From contig CAYWWV010000003.1 in NCBI GenBank assembly GCA_964462185.1, positions 1 to 64,000 of the forward strand: 64,000 bases of DNA. The letters run 5' to 3'. The stretch's first letter is position 1, and every line of letters begins with the position of its first letter. The translations under genes were made by a program, and so were the position numbers. Below the pieces are notes generated by a model, which was not told the origin of the DNA, did no database searches, and saw only the letters and a program-made list of their open reading frames with translations. Source of the stretch: RBG-16-57-9 sp964462185. GTDB taxonomy: Archaea; Thermoproteota; Bathyarchaeia; TCS64. Shown here in pieces: positions 53,572 to 62,188 of the stretch.

Positions 53572-54323
53572 TCTTCGTGTTGGGGACCGCTGGCTCTGGG
53601 AAGACCACCTTCACCCACCGGTTCACCAGCTTCCTCGAGTTCCACAGGGAGGACGTGATGGCCGTCAACCTGGACCCAGGGGCCCTGGTGGTCCCCTTCC
53701 CCGCCAACGTGGACGTCAGGGACTACATCCGGGTGGAGGATGTGATGGAGGAGTATGGTTTGGGGCCCAACGGGGGCTTGATGCTGGCCCACGACATGAT
53801 GGAGGAGATCGTGGAGGACCTAAGCCGGGAGATAGAGGAGTACACGCCGGAGATCTGCATAGTGGACACCCCAGGCCAGATGGAGCTATTCGCCTTCCGC
53901 GACATAGGCGCCCGCATAGCCCACCAACTCACCGACGCCGTGAAGGGCGTGGTATACATATTTGACGGCCTCCAGTGCCGAGACCCCTTGAACTATGTCA
54001 TGAACATGTTCCTGGCCTCCGCCATAGACATGAAGTTCCTCCTACCCATGTTCCACGTCTTGAGTAAGGTGGACGGGTTGAGCCCCCGGGAGGCGGAGGA
54101 GATCGCCAGCTGGTCCTCCAAGCCGGAGGCTTTGGAGGACGCCGTCAACGACCAGTTGAAGGGGCTTCACCGCTCCCTCAGCCAAGATATGTTGGATGTG
54201 GTCAACAGGCTGGGAACCGTCTTCGAGCCCATCCCCGTTAGCAATGTAACCAACGACGGGTACAACGATGTATACGCCCAGCTCATGATGGCGTTCACCG
54301 ATGGGGGCAGGTTCACCCCCTAG
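53562..54323 (+). CDS. GPN-loop GTPase
   Basis: The 253-residue P-loop protein starts with FVLGTAGSGKTTF (G1), followed by NLDPGA, the diagnostic Gly-Pro-Asn insertion in YGLGPNGGLM, DTPGQMELF (G3) and LSKVDG (G4). Archaeal GPN proteins are homologues of the eukaryotic factors that aid RNA polymerase assembly. It begins inside the inositol-phosphate synthase gene, so it is co-translated with it, though no functional tie is known. Confidence 0.93.
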   Translation: MYMIFVLGTAGSGKTTFTHRFTSFLEFHREDVMAVNLDPGALVVPFPANVDVRDYIRVEDVMEEYGLGPNGGLMLAHDMMEEIVEDLSREIEEYTPEICIVDTPGQMELFAFRDIGARIAHQLTDAVKGVVYIFDGLQCRDPLNYVMNMFLASAIDMKFLLPMFHVLSKVDGLSPREAEEIASWSSKPEALEDAVNDQLKGLHRSLSQDMLDVVNRLGTVFEPIPVSNVTNDGYNDVYAQLMMAFTDGGRFTP

Positions 54324-54373
54324 GCCGCCTCGAAACGATTAAAAGCCTTCTGGGGGTTGAGTTCTTGGTTGTT

Positions 54374-55354
54374 ATGACTCTTTATCTGACTCAGCAAGAG
54401 GTTCAATCCACCCTGGACATGAAGAGCACCTTGGAGGCCGTGGAGAAAGCCTTCGAGGAGATGGGGAAGGGGAACATAGAGATGCCCCCCAGGGTCTACC
54501 TCCACTTCGAGAAGGGTGTCTTAATCGCCATGCCGGCGTATATGCCGGGGATAAACGCCGCTGGGACCAAGATAGTGACGGTCCACCCCAACAACAAGAA
54601 GGAGTACGGCCTCCCCGCAGTCATCGCAAGGATAATTCTCAACAGCCCCGACAATGGTGTCCCCCTAGCCATCATGGATGGGACCTATATCACGGCCCTT
54701 AGGACTGGGGCGGCGGGGGCCACGGGGATAAAGTATCTGAGCAGGGAGGACAGCAGGGTGGCTGGTGTCTGCGGTACAGGGGTCCAGGGTAGGAGCCAGG
54801 TGATGGGTCTCATGGAGGTGAGGCCGGGGATAGAGGAGATCAAGGTCTACGACTTGGTTCCAGAGGCCATGGATAGCTTTGTCGTGGAGATGTCGGCCAA
54901 ATACCCCCAGGTGGAGTTCAAGAAGGCGGCGAGCCCCAGGGAGGTGGCGGAGGGCAGCGACATCGTCATCACCTGTACCCCCAGCCCCAAGCCCTTCCTG
55001 GACGGGGCGTGGCTGAAGCCTGGTTGCCACGTCTCAGCCATAGGGGCCGACACCGGGGCTAAGAGGGAGTTGATGACCAGCGTCATCACCCGCTGCGACA
55101 AGCTGGTGGTGGACTACATCCCCCAGGCCTTCGTGGTGGGAGACTTCAAGGTGCCCAAGGAGGAGGGGGTGGTCTCGGAGTCTGACATCCACGCCGAGAT
55201 GGGGGAGATCGTGGCGGGGCTGAAGCCCGGCCGTGAGAGCCCTGAGGAGGTGACCCTGTTTAAGGCTACGGGGCTCGCCATCCAGGATGTGGGCACCGCC
55301 TTCAAAGTCTTGGAGCTGGCCCGCGCTAAGGGTGTGGGAAAGGAGTTGGACTAG
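54374..55354 (+). CDS. Ornithine cyclodeaminase / alanine dehydrogenase family protein
   Basis: The 326-residue protein has the OCD/mu-crystallin fold. Blocks include MPPRVYLHFEKG, GTKIVTVHPNN, TALRTGAAGATGIKYL, the NAD loop GVCGTGVQGRSQ, and SAIGADTGAKREL. It may convert ornithine to proline, alanine to pyruvate, or reduce an imine. The ATG at 54374 is about 36 nt from an ATTAAAA box; the frame opens earlier with a TTG at 54365. Confidence 0.88.
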   Translation: MTLYLTQQEVQSTLDMKSTLEAVEKAFEEMGKGNIEMPPRVYLHFEKGVLIAMPAYMPGINAAGTKIVTVHPNNKKEYGLPAVIARIILNSPDNGVPLAIMDGTYITALRTGAAGATGIKYLSREDSRVAGVCGTGVQGRSQVMGLMEVRPGIEEIKVYDLVPEAMDSFVVEMSAKYPQVEFKKAASPREVAEGSDIVITCTPSPKPFLDGAWLKPGCHVSAIGADTGAKRELMTSVITRCDKLVVDYIPQAFVVGDFKVPKEEGVVSESDIHAEMGEIVAGLKPGRESPEEVTLFKATGLAIQDVGTAFKVLELARAKGVGKELD

Positions 55355-55395
55355 GGAGCGGTAATTACTCCCCACCCGGATGTAAGTACCGTTTA

Positions 55396-55433
55396 TTCAA
55401 AATACCTGCGCTATTTAGAGCGCTTTTATTGAA
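55396..55433. repeat. Two-step inverted repeat in the intergenic region before tfb
   Basis: TTCAA (55396-55400) pairs with TTGAA (55429-55433), and GCGCT (55408-55412) with AGCGC (55418-55422) around a 5-nt loop. AT-rich bulges separate the two arms. T-rich runs follow (around 55441 and 55470). It may be a terminator of the OCD-family gene or a small structured RNA. Confidence 0.45.
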
Positions 55434-55494
55434 TCTTCAGTTTTTCTCATCCATTGACAGAAATAAACCTTTTTTCAGCTTGTTTCCCCAAAGG

Positions 55495-55502
55495 TTTAAA
55501 TA
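55495..55502 (+). promoter_or_regulatory. TATA box of the tfb gene
   Basis: TTTAAATA preceded by purines (AAAGG, a possible BRE) lies 35 nt before the GTG start at 55530, a textbook archaeal promoter spacing for a leaderless message. Confidence 0.6.
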
Positions 55503-55529
55503 CCAGGCCTGATTCGAATAAATAAATTT

Positions 55530-56465
55530 GTGGGGGATTATTTGGGGGTCAAGCTGAAGAAGCAGACCAGTTGCACCGAATGCGGCAACACCAACCTATT
55601 AAGAGACTACGAAACCGGTGAACTGGTCTGCCTGAAATGTGGAATGGTTCTTTCATCAACCCTGTTCGACACCGGGCCGGAATGGCGTGCATTCGACCAG
55701 GAGCAGAGGGATAAGCTGCCCCGTGTGGGGGCCCCGGTGACTTGGACCATCCACGACAAGGGGCTGAGCACCACCATCGGGTGGCAAGACAGGGATGCCT
55801 CGGGTAAAAGGCTGAGCCCTGAGGAGAGGGCTAGGCTTTACAGGTTGAGGAAGTGGCACAGGCGGAGCAAGGTCTCCGACAGCACCCAGAGGAACCTGGC
55901 CCACGCCTTGAGCGAAATGAGTAAGATCAGCTACAAGTTGAACCTGCCCAAGAATGTGGTTGAAACCAGCAGCATGATCTACAGGAAGGCCATCCAGAAC
56001 CAGTTGATCAGGGGCCGAACCATCCAGAGCGTGGCTGTGGCCTCCATATACATGGCCTGCCGCCAGTGCGGCGTCATCAGGACGCTGGACGATGTGGCCA
56101 AGGCCGCCAACATCACCAAGAAGGAGGCTGCTAGGAACTATCGGTTCCTCTTGAGGGAGTTGAAGCCCGATGTTCCCCAGGTGAATCCTCGGGGCTACAT
56201 AAGCAAGATCGTTAGCAAGCTGGCGTTGAACGGGGAGACGGAGCGCCTGGCCATGGCCATCCTTAACCAGGCCACCAAGTTGAAGCTCACCAGTGGGAGG
56301 GGGCCCAGCGGCATCGCGGCTGCCTGCATATACATCAGCAGCCAGCTGACCGATGAGCGGCGGACCCAGGGGGAGATCGCCCGGGAGGCCCAGGTCACCG
56401 AGGTGACCATTAGGAACCGGTACAAGGAGCTGACGCATAGACTGGATTTCGACATATCCCTCTAG
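55530..56465 (+). CDS. tfb: Transcription initiation factor B (TFB)
   Basis: The 311-residue protein has an N-terminal zinc ribbon (Cys15, Cys18, Cys34, Cys37), a B-reader/linker segment (GPEWRAFD, TTIGWQDRD) and two cyclin repeats (about 120-210 and 215-305). It binds TBP-DNA and recruits RNA polymerase. The start is GTG. EngB-like GTPase starts directly behind it, one nt after the stop. Confidence 0.97.
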   Translation: MGDYLGVKLKKQTSCTECGNTNLLRDYETGELVCLKCGMVLSSTLFDTGPEWRAFDQEQRDKLPRVGAPVTWTIHDKGLSTTIGWQDRDASGKRLSPEERARLYRLRKWHRRSKVSDSTQRNLAHALSEMSKISYKLNLPKNVVETSSMIYRKAIQNQLIRGRTIQSVAVASIYMACRQCGVIRTLDDVAKAANITKKEAARNYRFLLRELKPDVPQVNPRGYISKIVSKLALNGETERLAMAILNQATKLKLTSGRGPSGIAAACIYISSQLTDERRTQGEIAREAQVTEVTIRNRYKELTHRLDFDISL

Positions 56466-56466
56466 C

Positions 56467-57093
56467 GTGGGCCCAACGGTGGAGGAAGACCGTTTCTTAG
56501 TGGTCTTCACAGGGAGGCCCAACGCTGGGAAGAGCTCCCTCATACGAGCCTTGACCGGTTTGAGGGTGGCGGTGGGGAAGAGGCCTGGCACCACCACCAG
56601 GATCAAGGTCTACCCCGTCTCCAAAGGTCTGGGGATTGTGGATATGCCGGGGTACGGGGTAAAGGTGGGGGCGCCCAGGGCCTGGGTTGAGAGAACCAAA
56701 GACGCCTTCCTGGAGTTCATAGAGGACAACGCGGGGAGAATTAAGGCAGCCGTACACGTGTTGAGCCTGCCCACATTCCTTGAGGCCGAGGAGCGGCTGG
56801 CTAAAAAGGGTTACATAAACGTGGATGTGGAGATGGTGGGGTTCCTCCAAGAGACCTTGGGAGTAACACCCCTGGTGGCCGCCAACAAGGTGGATAAGGT
56901 CTCAGAGGAGGAGGCCGCCCTCAACCTGGAGGCACTGAGAGACCGCTTGGAGAGCCACTTGAAGCGAAGCGTGGAACACCACCTCTTCCCCGTCAGCGCC
57001 CGCACAGGGCAAGGGGTGGGCCCCCTCAAAGAGGCCCTGGTTAAGAAGCTGAGGGAGGCCGGCTACAGGGGCCCCCTATCACCACGGAGGTAG
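56467..57093 (+). CDS. engB: EngB-like ribosome-assembly GTPase
   Basis: The 208-residue TRAFAC GTPase has FTGRPNAGKSS (G1, 14-24), GTTT (G2), VDMPGYG (G3), NKVDK (G4) and SARTGQ (G5). It resembles EngB/YsxC, which assists large-subunit maturation. The GTG start lies one nt after the tfb stop, so the two share an mRNA. It is convergent with the second radA, 3 nt away. Confidence 0.9.
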   Translation: MGPTVEEDRFLVVFTGRPNAGKSSLIRALTGLRVAVGKRPGTTTRIKVYPVSKGLGIVDMPGYGVKVGAPRAWVERTKDAFLEFIEDNAGRIKAAVHVLSLPTFLEAEERLAKKGYINVDVEMVGFLQETLGVTPLVAANKVDKVSEEEAALNLEALRDRLESHLKRSVEHHLFPVSARTGQGVGPLKEALVKKLREAGYRGPLSPRR

Positions 57094-57096
57094 AGC

Positions 57097-58086
57097 CTAC
57101 TCCAACCCCTGCTTGGGATCGTACACCATGTCGGTGTTCCCATCCTCGTCGCATATACCGGCGACGGTGATGGCTATCCGTATCTTCTCCTCAGGCAGGT
57201 AGGGGCTGTCGATGACCTGCACCAGCCTGGTGTTGGCCCTGCCCTTACGCAAGTAAACCCTATGGGTGCAGGCGTGAGCCATCACGTTGCCACCCGTAGG
57301 CCTGTTGGGGTCCCCGTAGGCCACATCGGGCTTGGCCTGGACCTGGTTGGTCACCACCACCGCCAAGTTGAAGGCCTCGGCAACCCTAAGCAGGTTCCCC
57401 AGCACCCCGCTGATCTTCTGCTGCCTCTCCGCCAGGTTGCCTCTGCCGATGTATTCACCGCGGAAGTGGCCGATCATGCTATCCACTATAACCAGCTTAA
57501 CATCGTGTTCCTGGCACACCTGGGGTAGGTTTTTCACCAGCATGATCTGGTGGTCGCTGTTATAGGCCCTGGCCACCAAAATGTTGGTGAGGATCTCCTG
57601 GGGGTCGTACCCCCGGGCCTCAGCTATCTGGACCACGCGCTCGGGGAGGAAGGTGCCCTCGGTGTCAATGACGCAGACCTTCCCGTTTAGGCCCCCCTCC
57701 TCCACGGGTCGCTGTGCGAGGACGCTGAGAGTGTAGCAGATCTGGGTTTTCCCGGAGCCGAACTCGCCGATTAGCTCGGTGATGACCCCGGTCTCTATCC
57801 CGCCGCCCATGATGCGGTCGAACTCGCTGGAACCCGTCCTACACTTTAACAGGTGTTTACGCGTCTCGAGGAGCTCCGAGGCTGAGACGAACCCCGGGTC
57901 CACTTTGAGGCGCGCCAGGGTGTTTACCTTGATGGCGGTGTCCACCCCGATGCCGGTTAGCTCCACTATTTCTCTTGGGGGAGTGACTGCTATGGCTTCT
58001 AGTGTGACTAACCCGGCTTTGTGTAGTTTTTTTATGGTGGTGCTTGCCACGCCTTCCAGGGTTCCGGCTTCTACTACCTCTCCCAT
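57097..58086 (-). CDS. radA: RadA recombinase, second paralogue
   Basis: The 329-residue protein has a helix-hairpin-helix domain (about 10-65; GVASTTIKKLHKAGL) and a RecA core with Walker A GEFGSGKT (107-114), LVIVDSMIGHFRGEYIGRGNL and an L2 region GGNVMAHACTHRV. It is full length, unlike short RadB, and differs from the RadA at 28603-29574 throughout. It may be the main recombinase or a specialised one. A TATA-like TTATAAG lies about 25-32 nt before the ATG. Confidence 0.92.
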   Translation of the reverse strand: MGEVVEAGTLEGVASTTIKKLHKAGLVTLEAIAVTPPREIVELTGIGVDTAIKVNTLARLKVDPGFVSASELLETRKHLLKCRTGSSEFDRIMGGGIETGVITELIGEFGSGKTQICYTLSVLAQRPVEEGGLNGKVCVIDTEGTFLPERVVQIAEARGYDPQEILTNILVARAYNSDHQIMLVKNLPQVCQEHDVKLVIVDSMIGHFRGEYIGRGNLAERQQKISGVLGNLLRVAEAFNLAVVVTNQVQAKPDVAYGDPNRPTGGNVMAHACTHRVYLRKGRANTRLVQVIDSPYLPEEKIRIAITVAGICDEDGNTDMVYDPKQGLE

Positions 58087-58209
58087 CGTTCTCTGGGGGT
58101 TGGTGGTTGGTTTGGCTTATAATGTGAACGCACTGTTTCTGGTATGGGAGGTGGGTGAAAGTGGGTGTGGGGGTAGTTTTTTCCGTGGTTGTGGGGGTAT
58201 GTATTTGGC

Positions 58210-58506
58210 TTGAAGGTCCTCCTGGTTGTCTCCAATCCGCGTCTCCTGGCCCAGCTGATGGGCATCGCCGATGCCGCCAACTCTAGGGGCCACAAGGTCA
58301 CGGTTTTTTTCATCGAGGAGTCGGTCAAGTTGCTGGCCCAGTACCCTGTCCTGGGGCGGTTGGGCGTGGATTTGATAGCTTGTCAGACGGCTTGCCTCCA
58401 GGCGGGTTTGGGGGAGGGGGATTTGGTGGGGGGTGCCAGGGTTTCCAGTTTGGCGGAGCTGGTGGTTCTAATGGAGTCTTCTGACAGGGTGTTGTTTTTG
58501 GGGTGA
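58210..58506 (+). CDS. DsrE/TusD-like protein
   Basis: About 98 residues from TTG 58210 (the frame is open to TTG 58189). It has the DsrE fold: a first strand KVLLVVSNP, a second VTVFFIEE and two cysteines in IACQTACLQAG (Cys58, Cys62), the region of the persulfide Cys in DsrE/TusD. It is the first of three adjacent genes whose products match DsrE, DsrF and DsrH types, suggesting a sulfur-carrier complex. Confidence 0.72.
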   Translation: MKVLLVVSNPRLLAQLMGIADAANSRGHKVTVFFIEESVKLLAQYPVLGRLGVDLIACQTACLQAGLGEGDLVGGARVSSLAELVVLMESSDRVLFLG

Positions 58507-58522
58507 TGGCTTGGAGGGGTTC

Positions 58523-58855
58523 ATGTTGGTGTTTCGGAAGCGGGTGGTGCCCGGGGAGAGGGTGGAGGAGGGGCTTCGGCTCAGCGCGGCCATGTTGGGG
58601 ATGGATGTTTACCCGGTGGTGGTTTTCGTGGATGAGGGGGTGGAGGCCTTGCTCCCTGGGGCCATCTACTTGGAGAACCTGAGGGAGTATTTGAGGGTGG
58701 TCTCGGAGATGGCTGGGGTCTACGTGTTGGAGGAGAGTCTGGAGGAGAGGGAGTTGACGGTGGGTGACCTGGCGCCGGGTTTGGAGGTGGAGGTGGTAGA
58801 CTTGGAGGGGTTCACCGGTTTGGTGGAGGGCTGCAGGCTGGTGGTGAGCTTCTAG
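58523..58855 (+). CDS. DsrF/TusC-like protein
   Basis: About 110 residues from ATG 58523, which has GGAGGGG a few nt upstream; the frame also opens at TTG 58511. Strand-helix pattern MLVFRKRVVPGERVEEGLRLSAAMLGM, VVVFVDEGV and GCRLVVSF fits the DsrF/TusC subunit. It lacks an obvious active Cys in the middle, as TusC usually does. It sits between DsrE-like and DsrH-like genes. Confidence 0.7.
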   Translation: MLVFRKRVVPGERVEEGLRLSAAMLGMDVYPVVVFVDEGVEALLPGAIYLENLREYLRVVSEMAGVYVLEESLEERELTVGDLAPGLEVEVVDLEGFTGLVEGCRLVVSF

Positions 58856-58866
58856 GGGGTGGCCTG

Positions 58867-59142
58867 GTGGAGACCTTGGTTCTACTGTCGAGGGCTCACG
58901 GGGAGACTGTTTTCAAGGTTGCCAGAGGGCTGGCTGAGAGGGGTGAGGAGGTTCACATCGTCTTCACCGGACGGGGGACCCACTATGTGTGGAAGGGGGA
59001 TGTCTTGAAGAGGCTGGAGTTCGCCCGCCTGTACACCTTCGAGGCGGAGTTTGACAGCCCCAACCCCCGCGTGGAGGCCCTCAGCTACCAGGGGTTCGTG
59101 GAGCTATTGGAGCGCTGCGAGAGGGTGGTCTCCTGGGTTTAA
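58867..59142 (+). CDS. DsrH/TusB-like protein
   Basis: The 91-residue protein begins ETLVLLSRAHGETVF and ends SYQGFVELLERCERVVSWV, the usual DsrH/TusB C-terminal pattern with YxxFVEL and a final VxSW. Its start is GTG, eleven nt after the previous stop. It completes the third part of the trio; no DsrC, TusA, TusE or sulfite reductase gene is visible in the window. Confidence 0.7.
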   Translation: METLVLLSRAHGETVFKVARGLAERGEEVHIVFTGRGTHYVWKGDVLKRLEFARLYTFEAEFDSPNPRVEALSYQGFVELLERCERVVSWV

Positions 59143-59146
59143 AGCC

Positions 59147-59374
59147 CTAGTCCACCCACCAGACCCAGCCCCTCCTCTCAGGGTCCCTCCTACCCTGGAT
59201 GAGGCCTCTCCTCCTAAGCCTGTTAAGGAATACTATGGTGGCGTCGGGGCAGCGCTTCCTCCGTTTGGCCATCTCCTCCCCTATTTGGCGTGTGGTTAGG
59301 GGTTGGGGGGATGCTTTGAGTATCTCCACTATGGCTTTGGCTGCCTCCCCTAGCTCTTCCTCGGCGGGGTCCAT
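59147..59374 (-). CDS. Small winged-helix protein
   Basis: A 75-residue protein from ATG 59374 with a helix-turn-helix (ILKASPQPLTTRQIGEEM, then RCPDATIVFLNRLRRRGLIQ). No ligand domain. An AT-rich box at 59397-59404 is 29 nt away and equally far from the divergent aminotransferase start, so this gene may control or share that promoter. The target is not known. Confidence 0.68.
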   Translation of the reverse strand: MDPAEEELGEAAKAIVEILKASPQPLTTRQIGEEMAKRRKRCPDATIVFLNRLRRRGLIQGRRDPERRGWVWWVD

Positions 59375-59396
59375 GGATATGGGGTGGGGGTACAGG

Positions 59397-59404
59397 TTTT
59401 TATC
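59397..59404. promoter_or_regulatory. Shared promoter box between divergent genes
   Basis: TTTTTATC (GATAAAAA on the other strand) is 29 nt from the ATG at 59426 and 29 nt from the minus-strand ATG at 59374. Confidence 0.45.
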
Positions 59405-59425
59405 TTCGACGGGTAAAGTTGACCC

Positions 59426-60452
59426 ATGAGGCTTTTCACTGTTGGGCCGGTGGCTTGCTATCCCCAGGTCTTGGAGGCCATGGGGATGCAGATGTACAGC
59501 CACCGGAGCAAGGAGTATTTAGAGCTCCACTACGAGGTGGTGAGAAAGCTCCAGGAGTTCCTGGGGACGGAGAGCCCCGTGTTTCTATTCAGCAGCACGG
59601 GATCGGGCTTCATGGAGGCCTGCGTGAGGAACTGCGTCCGGGAGAGGATGCTGGTGTGTGTCAACGGTAGCTTTGGTAAGAGGTTTGCTGAGGTGGGTAG
59701 GGCCAATGGGCGGGAGGTGGTTGTGCTGGAGTCGGAGCTGGGGGCGCCCACCCTGCCGGAGGATTTGGAGGAGGCCCTGGAGGAGGAGCCGGAGGTGGAG
59801 GCCGTGGCCATCACCCACAACGAGACGAGCACGGGGCTCCTCAACGACCTCCCGGCGTTGACCAGGGTCTGCAGGGATTTCGGGGTTCTGGTCTTCGTGG
59901 ATGCTGTGAGCAGCATGGGTGGAGTGGAGATCAAGGTGGATGAGTGGGGGATCGATGTGTGTTTCAGCAGTAGCCAGAAGTGTTTCGGGGTGCCGCCGGG
60001 ACTGGGGATCGGCTCGGTGGGCTCCAGGGCCTTGGAGGCCTCGGAGAACATGGACGAGAAGGGGTGGTACTTCGACTTCAAGTTGTGGGAGAGGTACCAT
60101 GAGAGGGGGCGGGGAACACCCATGACCAGCGTGATCCCCCAGGTGGCCGGGCTGGGGGCTGCCCTGGGCCTGGTGGAGGAGATGGGGGGGCCCCAGGCCT
60201 ACTACCGGCTGTATGAGAGGCGCAACCAGGCCATAAGGGAGGGCTTGGCGGAGCTGGGGTTGAAGCTGTTCCCCAGGCCAGGGTTTGAGAGCCCCACTGT
60301 GAGCTGCGTGGAGGCGCCCCCAGGCTTCACGGGGCCCGAGGTCTACGAGCGGATGAGGGGCGAGGGCTACGAGCTGGCCCAGGGATACGGCTCTCTCCGG
60401 GAGACCACCTTCAGGATTGGGAACATGGGCTGGATCCCCGAGGAATACATTG
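59426..60452 (+). CDS. Class V aminotransferase (alanine/serine-glyoxylate type), 3' end lost in gap
   Basis: About 342 residues are visible before the N gap; complete members have 370-390. Fold type I PLP enzyme: FSSTGSGFMEA cofactor loop, HNETSTG, FVDAVSSMGG with Asp159, and the PLP lysine Lys185 in CFSSSQKCFG. It probably moves amino groups between alanine or serine and glyoxylate or pyruvate. Translation through the gap into the next sequence is not real coding. Confidence 0.92.
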
Positions 60453-60552
60453 NNNNNNNNNNNNNNNNNNNNNNNNNNNNNNNNNNNNNNNNNNNNNNNN
60501 NNNNNNNNNNNNNNNNNNNNNNNNNNNNNNNNNNNNNNNNNNNNNNNNNNNN
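60453..60552. other. Assembly gap (100 N)
   Basis: One hundred unknown bases between two convergent genes; both lose their 3' ends here. True length is unknown. Confidence 0.99.
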
Positions 60553-62183
60553 TCCATCTCCAGGGCCGCCACAGGCATCTCAAGGCCCCAGTTCTCCAGG
60601 GCCTGGGGGTGAACCTCGCCCAGCCAGCAAAGCTCGCCGCCCCCGGCCTTGGCCACCAGCCTCCGGCCCTCGATGAAGCAGTCCCAGCCCCCGGGCTCCA
60701 CCGAGGCCTCCACCTCCAGGTTCTCCAGGATGCTGTTCATCACGGCCTTGGCCTCGCTGAAATTGGCTCGGCTGTGGCAGAGGACCACGGCCAACCTTCG
60801 GTTGGTGCGGGCCCCTGTCTCGGTGGAGGGGTCTAGGTGGACCACGTCGTCCACCTCGTAGAGGTTTTGGGGGTAGGGGTGGTGTTTGTTGTTGGAGAGG
60901 ACCTCCATGAGGCTGGGTAGGAGGCGGTTTCGGAGGCAGGTGTAGGCCTCCATCTTGGGGTTCTCGGTCTCACATATGGGCTCGGGGGGGAGAAGCATCT
61001 TGTGGAACAGTTTGTCGTGGTTGCTCATCATGAAGGTCACCACCTCTAGGAGGCCGTGGCCCACCAGGAAGTTGCGGAGCTTGCGGCTGAATACCTCTAG
61101 GGGGTCTTCCCCAGCCTCGGTTTGTATGGGGGGTATGTTGGGCTGGAAGTTGCCGTAGCCGTGGGCTATGGCTATGTCCTCCACCAGGTCGATGGGGTGC
61201 ATTATGTCGGCGCGGTAGCTGGGTATCCTCACCTTTATTGCGGGCCCTTGGGGGGTGGCTCCGTGGCCCATCCTCTCCAGGAGGGCGGCGCAGTCCTCCG
61301 GGGTGAAGGCTGTGCCCAGGGTTTTGTTTACGTAGTCTGTGTCCAGCTCCATCTCCCAGGGCTCCAGGTTGGGTGTGACCAGGACGCTGCCGTCGGGGTA
61401 GTGGTTGTGGACCTGGTAGACCTGGGCGCCCCTGTCCATGAGGGTGGTGCAGATGACGTTGAGTACCTCGGTGATGGCGTTGAGGTCGGTGCCTGTGACG
61501 TCGATGAAGAGCTGGGTGGTGAACTCGTCGACCCTGGTGTATTCGCCGTTGATGATGGGGGGCATGCTGAGGACCATACCCTTGTTGTCCAGGATGATGG
61601 GGTATTCCTCCGCCCCCTCCAGTATCCAGGCGTACTCCTTCCCCGTCTTCATCTCGGAGAGCATCCAAGCCAAGTCGTGTTCCTCTTCTTCGCCGAGGGG
61701 CTGGAAGCGGAAGCTGGGGGGCTTGGTGGTGTAGACCACTGGGAACTCGATGGGGGTGAGGTCGTGGAGGCCGATGGCCACCTTCCTCCTCTTGCGGCCG
61801 TGGGTCACGTGGAGCTTCTCCTGCATCTGGATGAGGCTGCGGATTAAGGCGTCGGATAGCTCCACGTTTTTCACCACGGCGGTGACGAACCAGGGCCTCA
61901 CCTTGGCAGTCTTCTCGTCCACCTCCACCCGGTAGTCCGAGGCCTCCACGGGGTAGTGGCGGAGCCCTGTCTTCCACCCTCTCCAAGAGGAGTAGGCCCT
62001 GGCCAGGCCCTCGATGCTTAGGAGGTCGGGCCTGTTGGGGAAGACCTCCAGGGTGAATCCCTCCTCGGTCTCCCCCTCCCAGCTGGTTCCCATCATGGGC
62101 AGGGTGTCCCGGAGCTCCTCCAGGCCCACCTCCACGCCCAGTAGCTCCCACAAGTCTTCCAGGTTAACCTCTATAACCGGCAT
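60553..62183 (-). CDS. pheT: Phenylalanyl-tRNA synthetase beta subunit, 3' end lost in gap
   Basis: About 543 residues from ATG 62183 are visible, near complete for an archaeal PheT (about 550). It begins MPVIEVNLEDLWELLG, as archaeal subunits do. The editing-domain FPNRPDLLSIEG, then RIPSYRADIMHPIDLVEDIAIAHGYG and the late catalytic-like domain with LYEVDDVV are present. The frame also opens at a GTG (62192) overlapping pheS by four bases; GGTG before the ATG and the conserved N-terminus support the ATG. Only a few final residues are missing. Confidence 0.95.
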
Positions 62184-62188
62184 CTTCT

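Noticed and set aside
59426..60676. Open frame of 416 codons through the N gap, and a matching minus-strand frame through it
   Set aside because: Sequence after the gap is pheT on the other strand; the frames exist only because N codons contain no stops.
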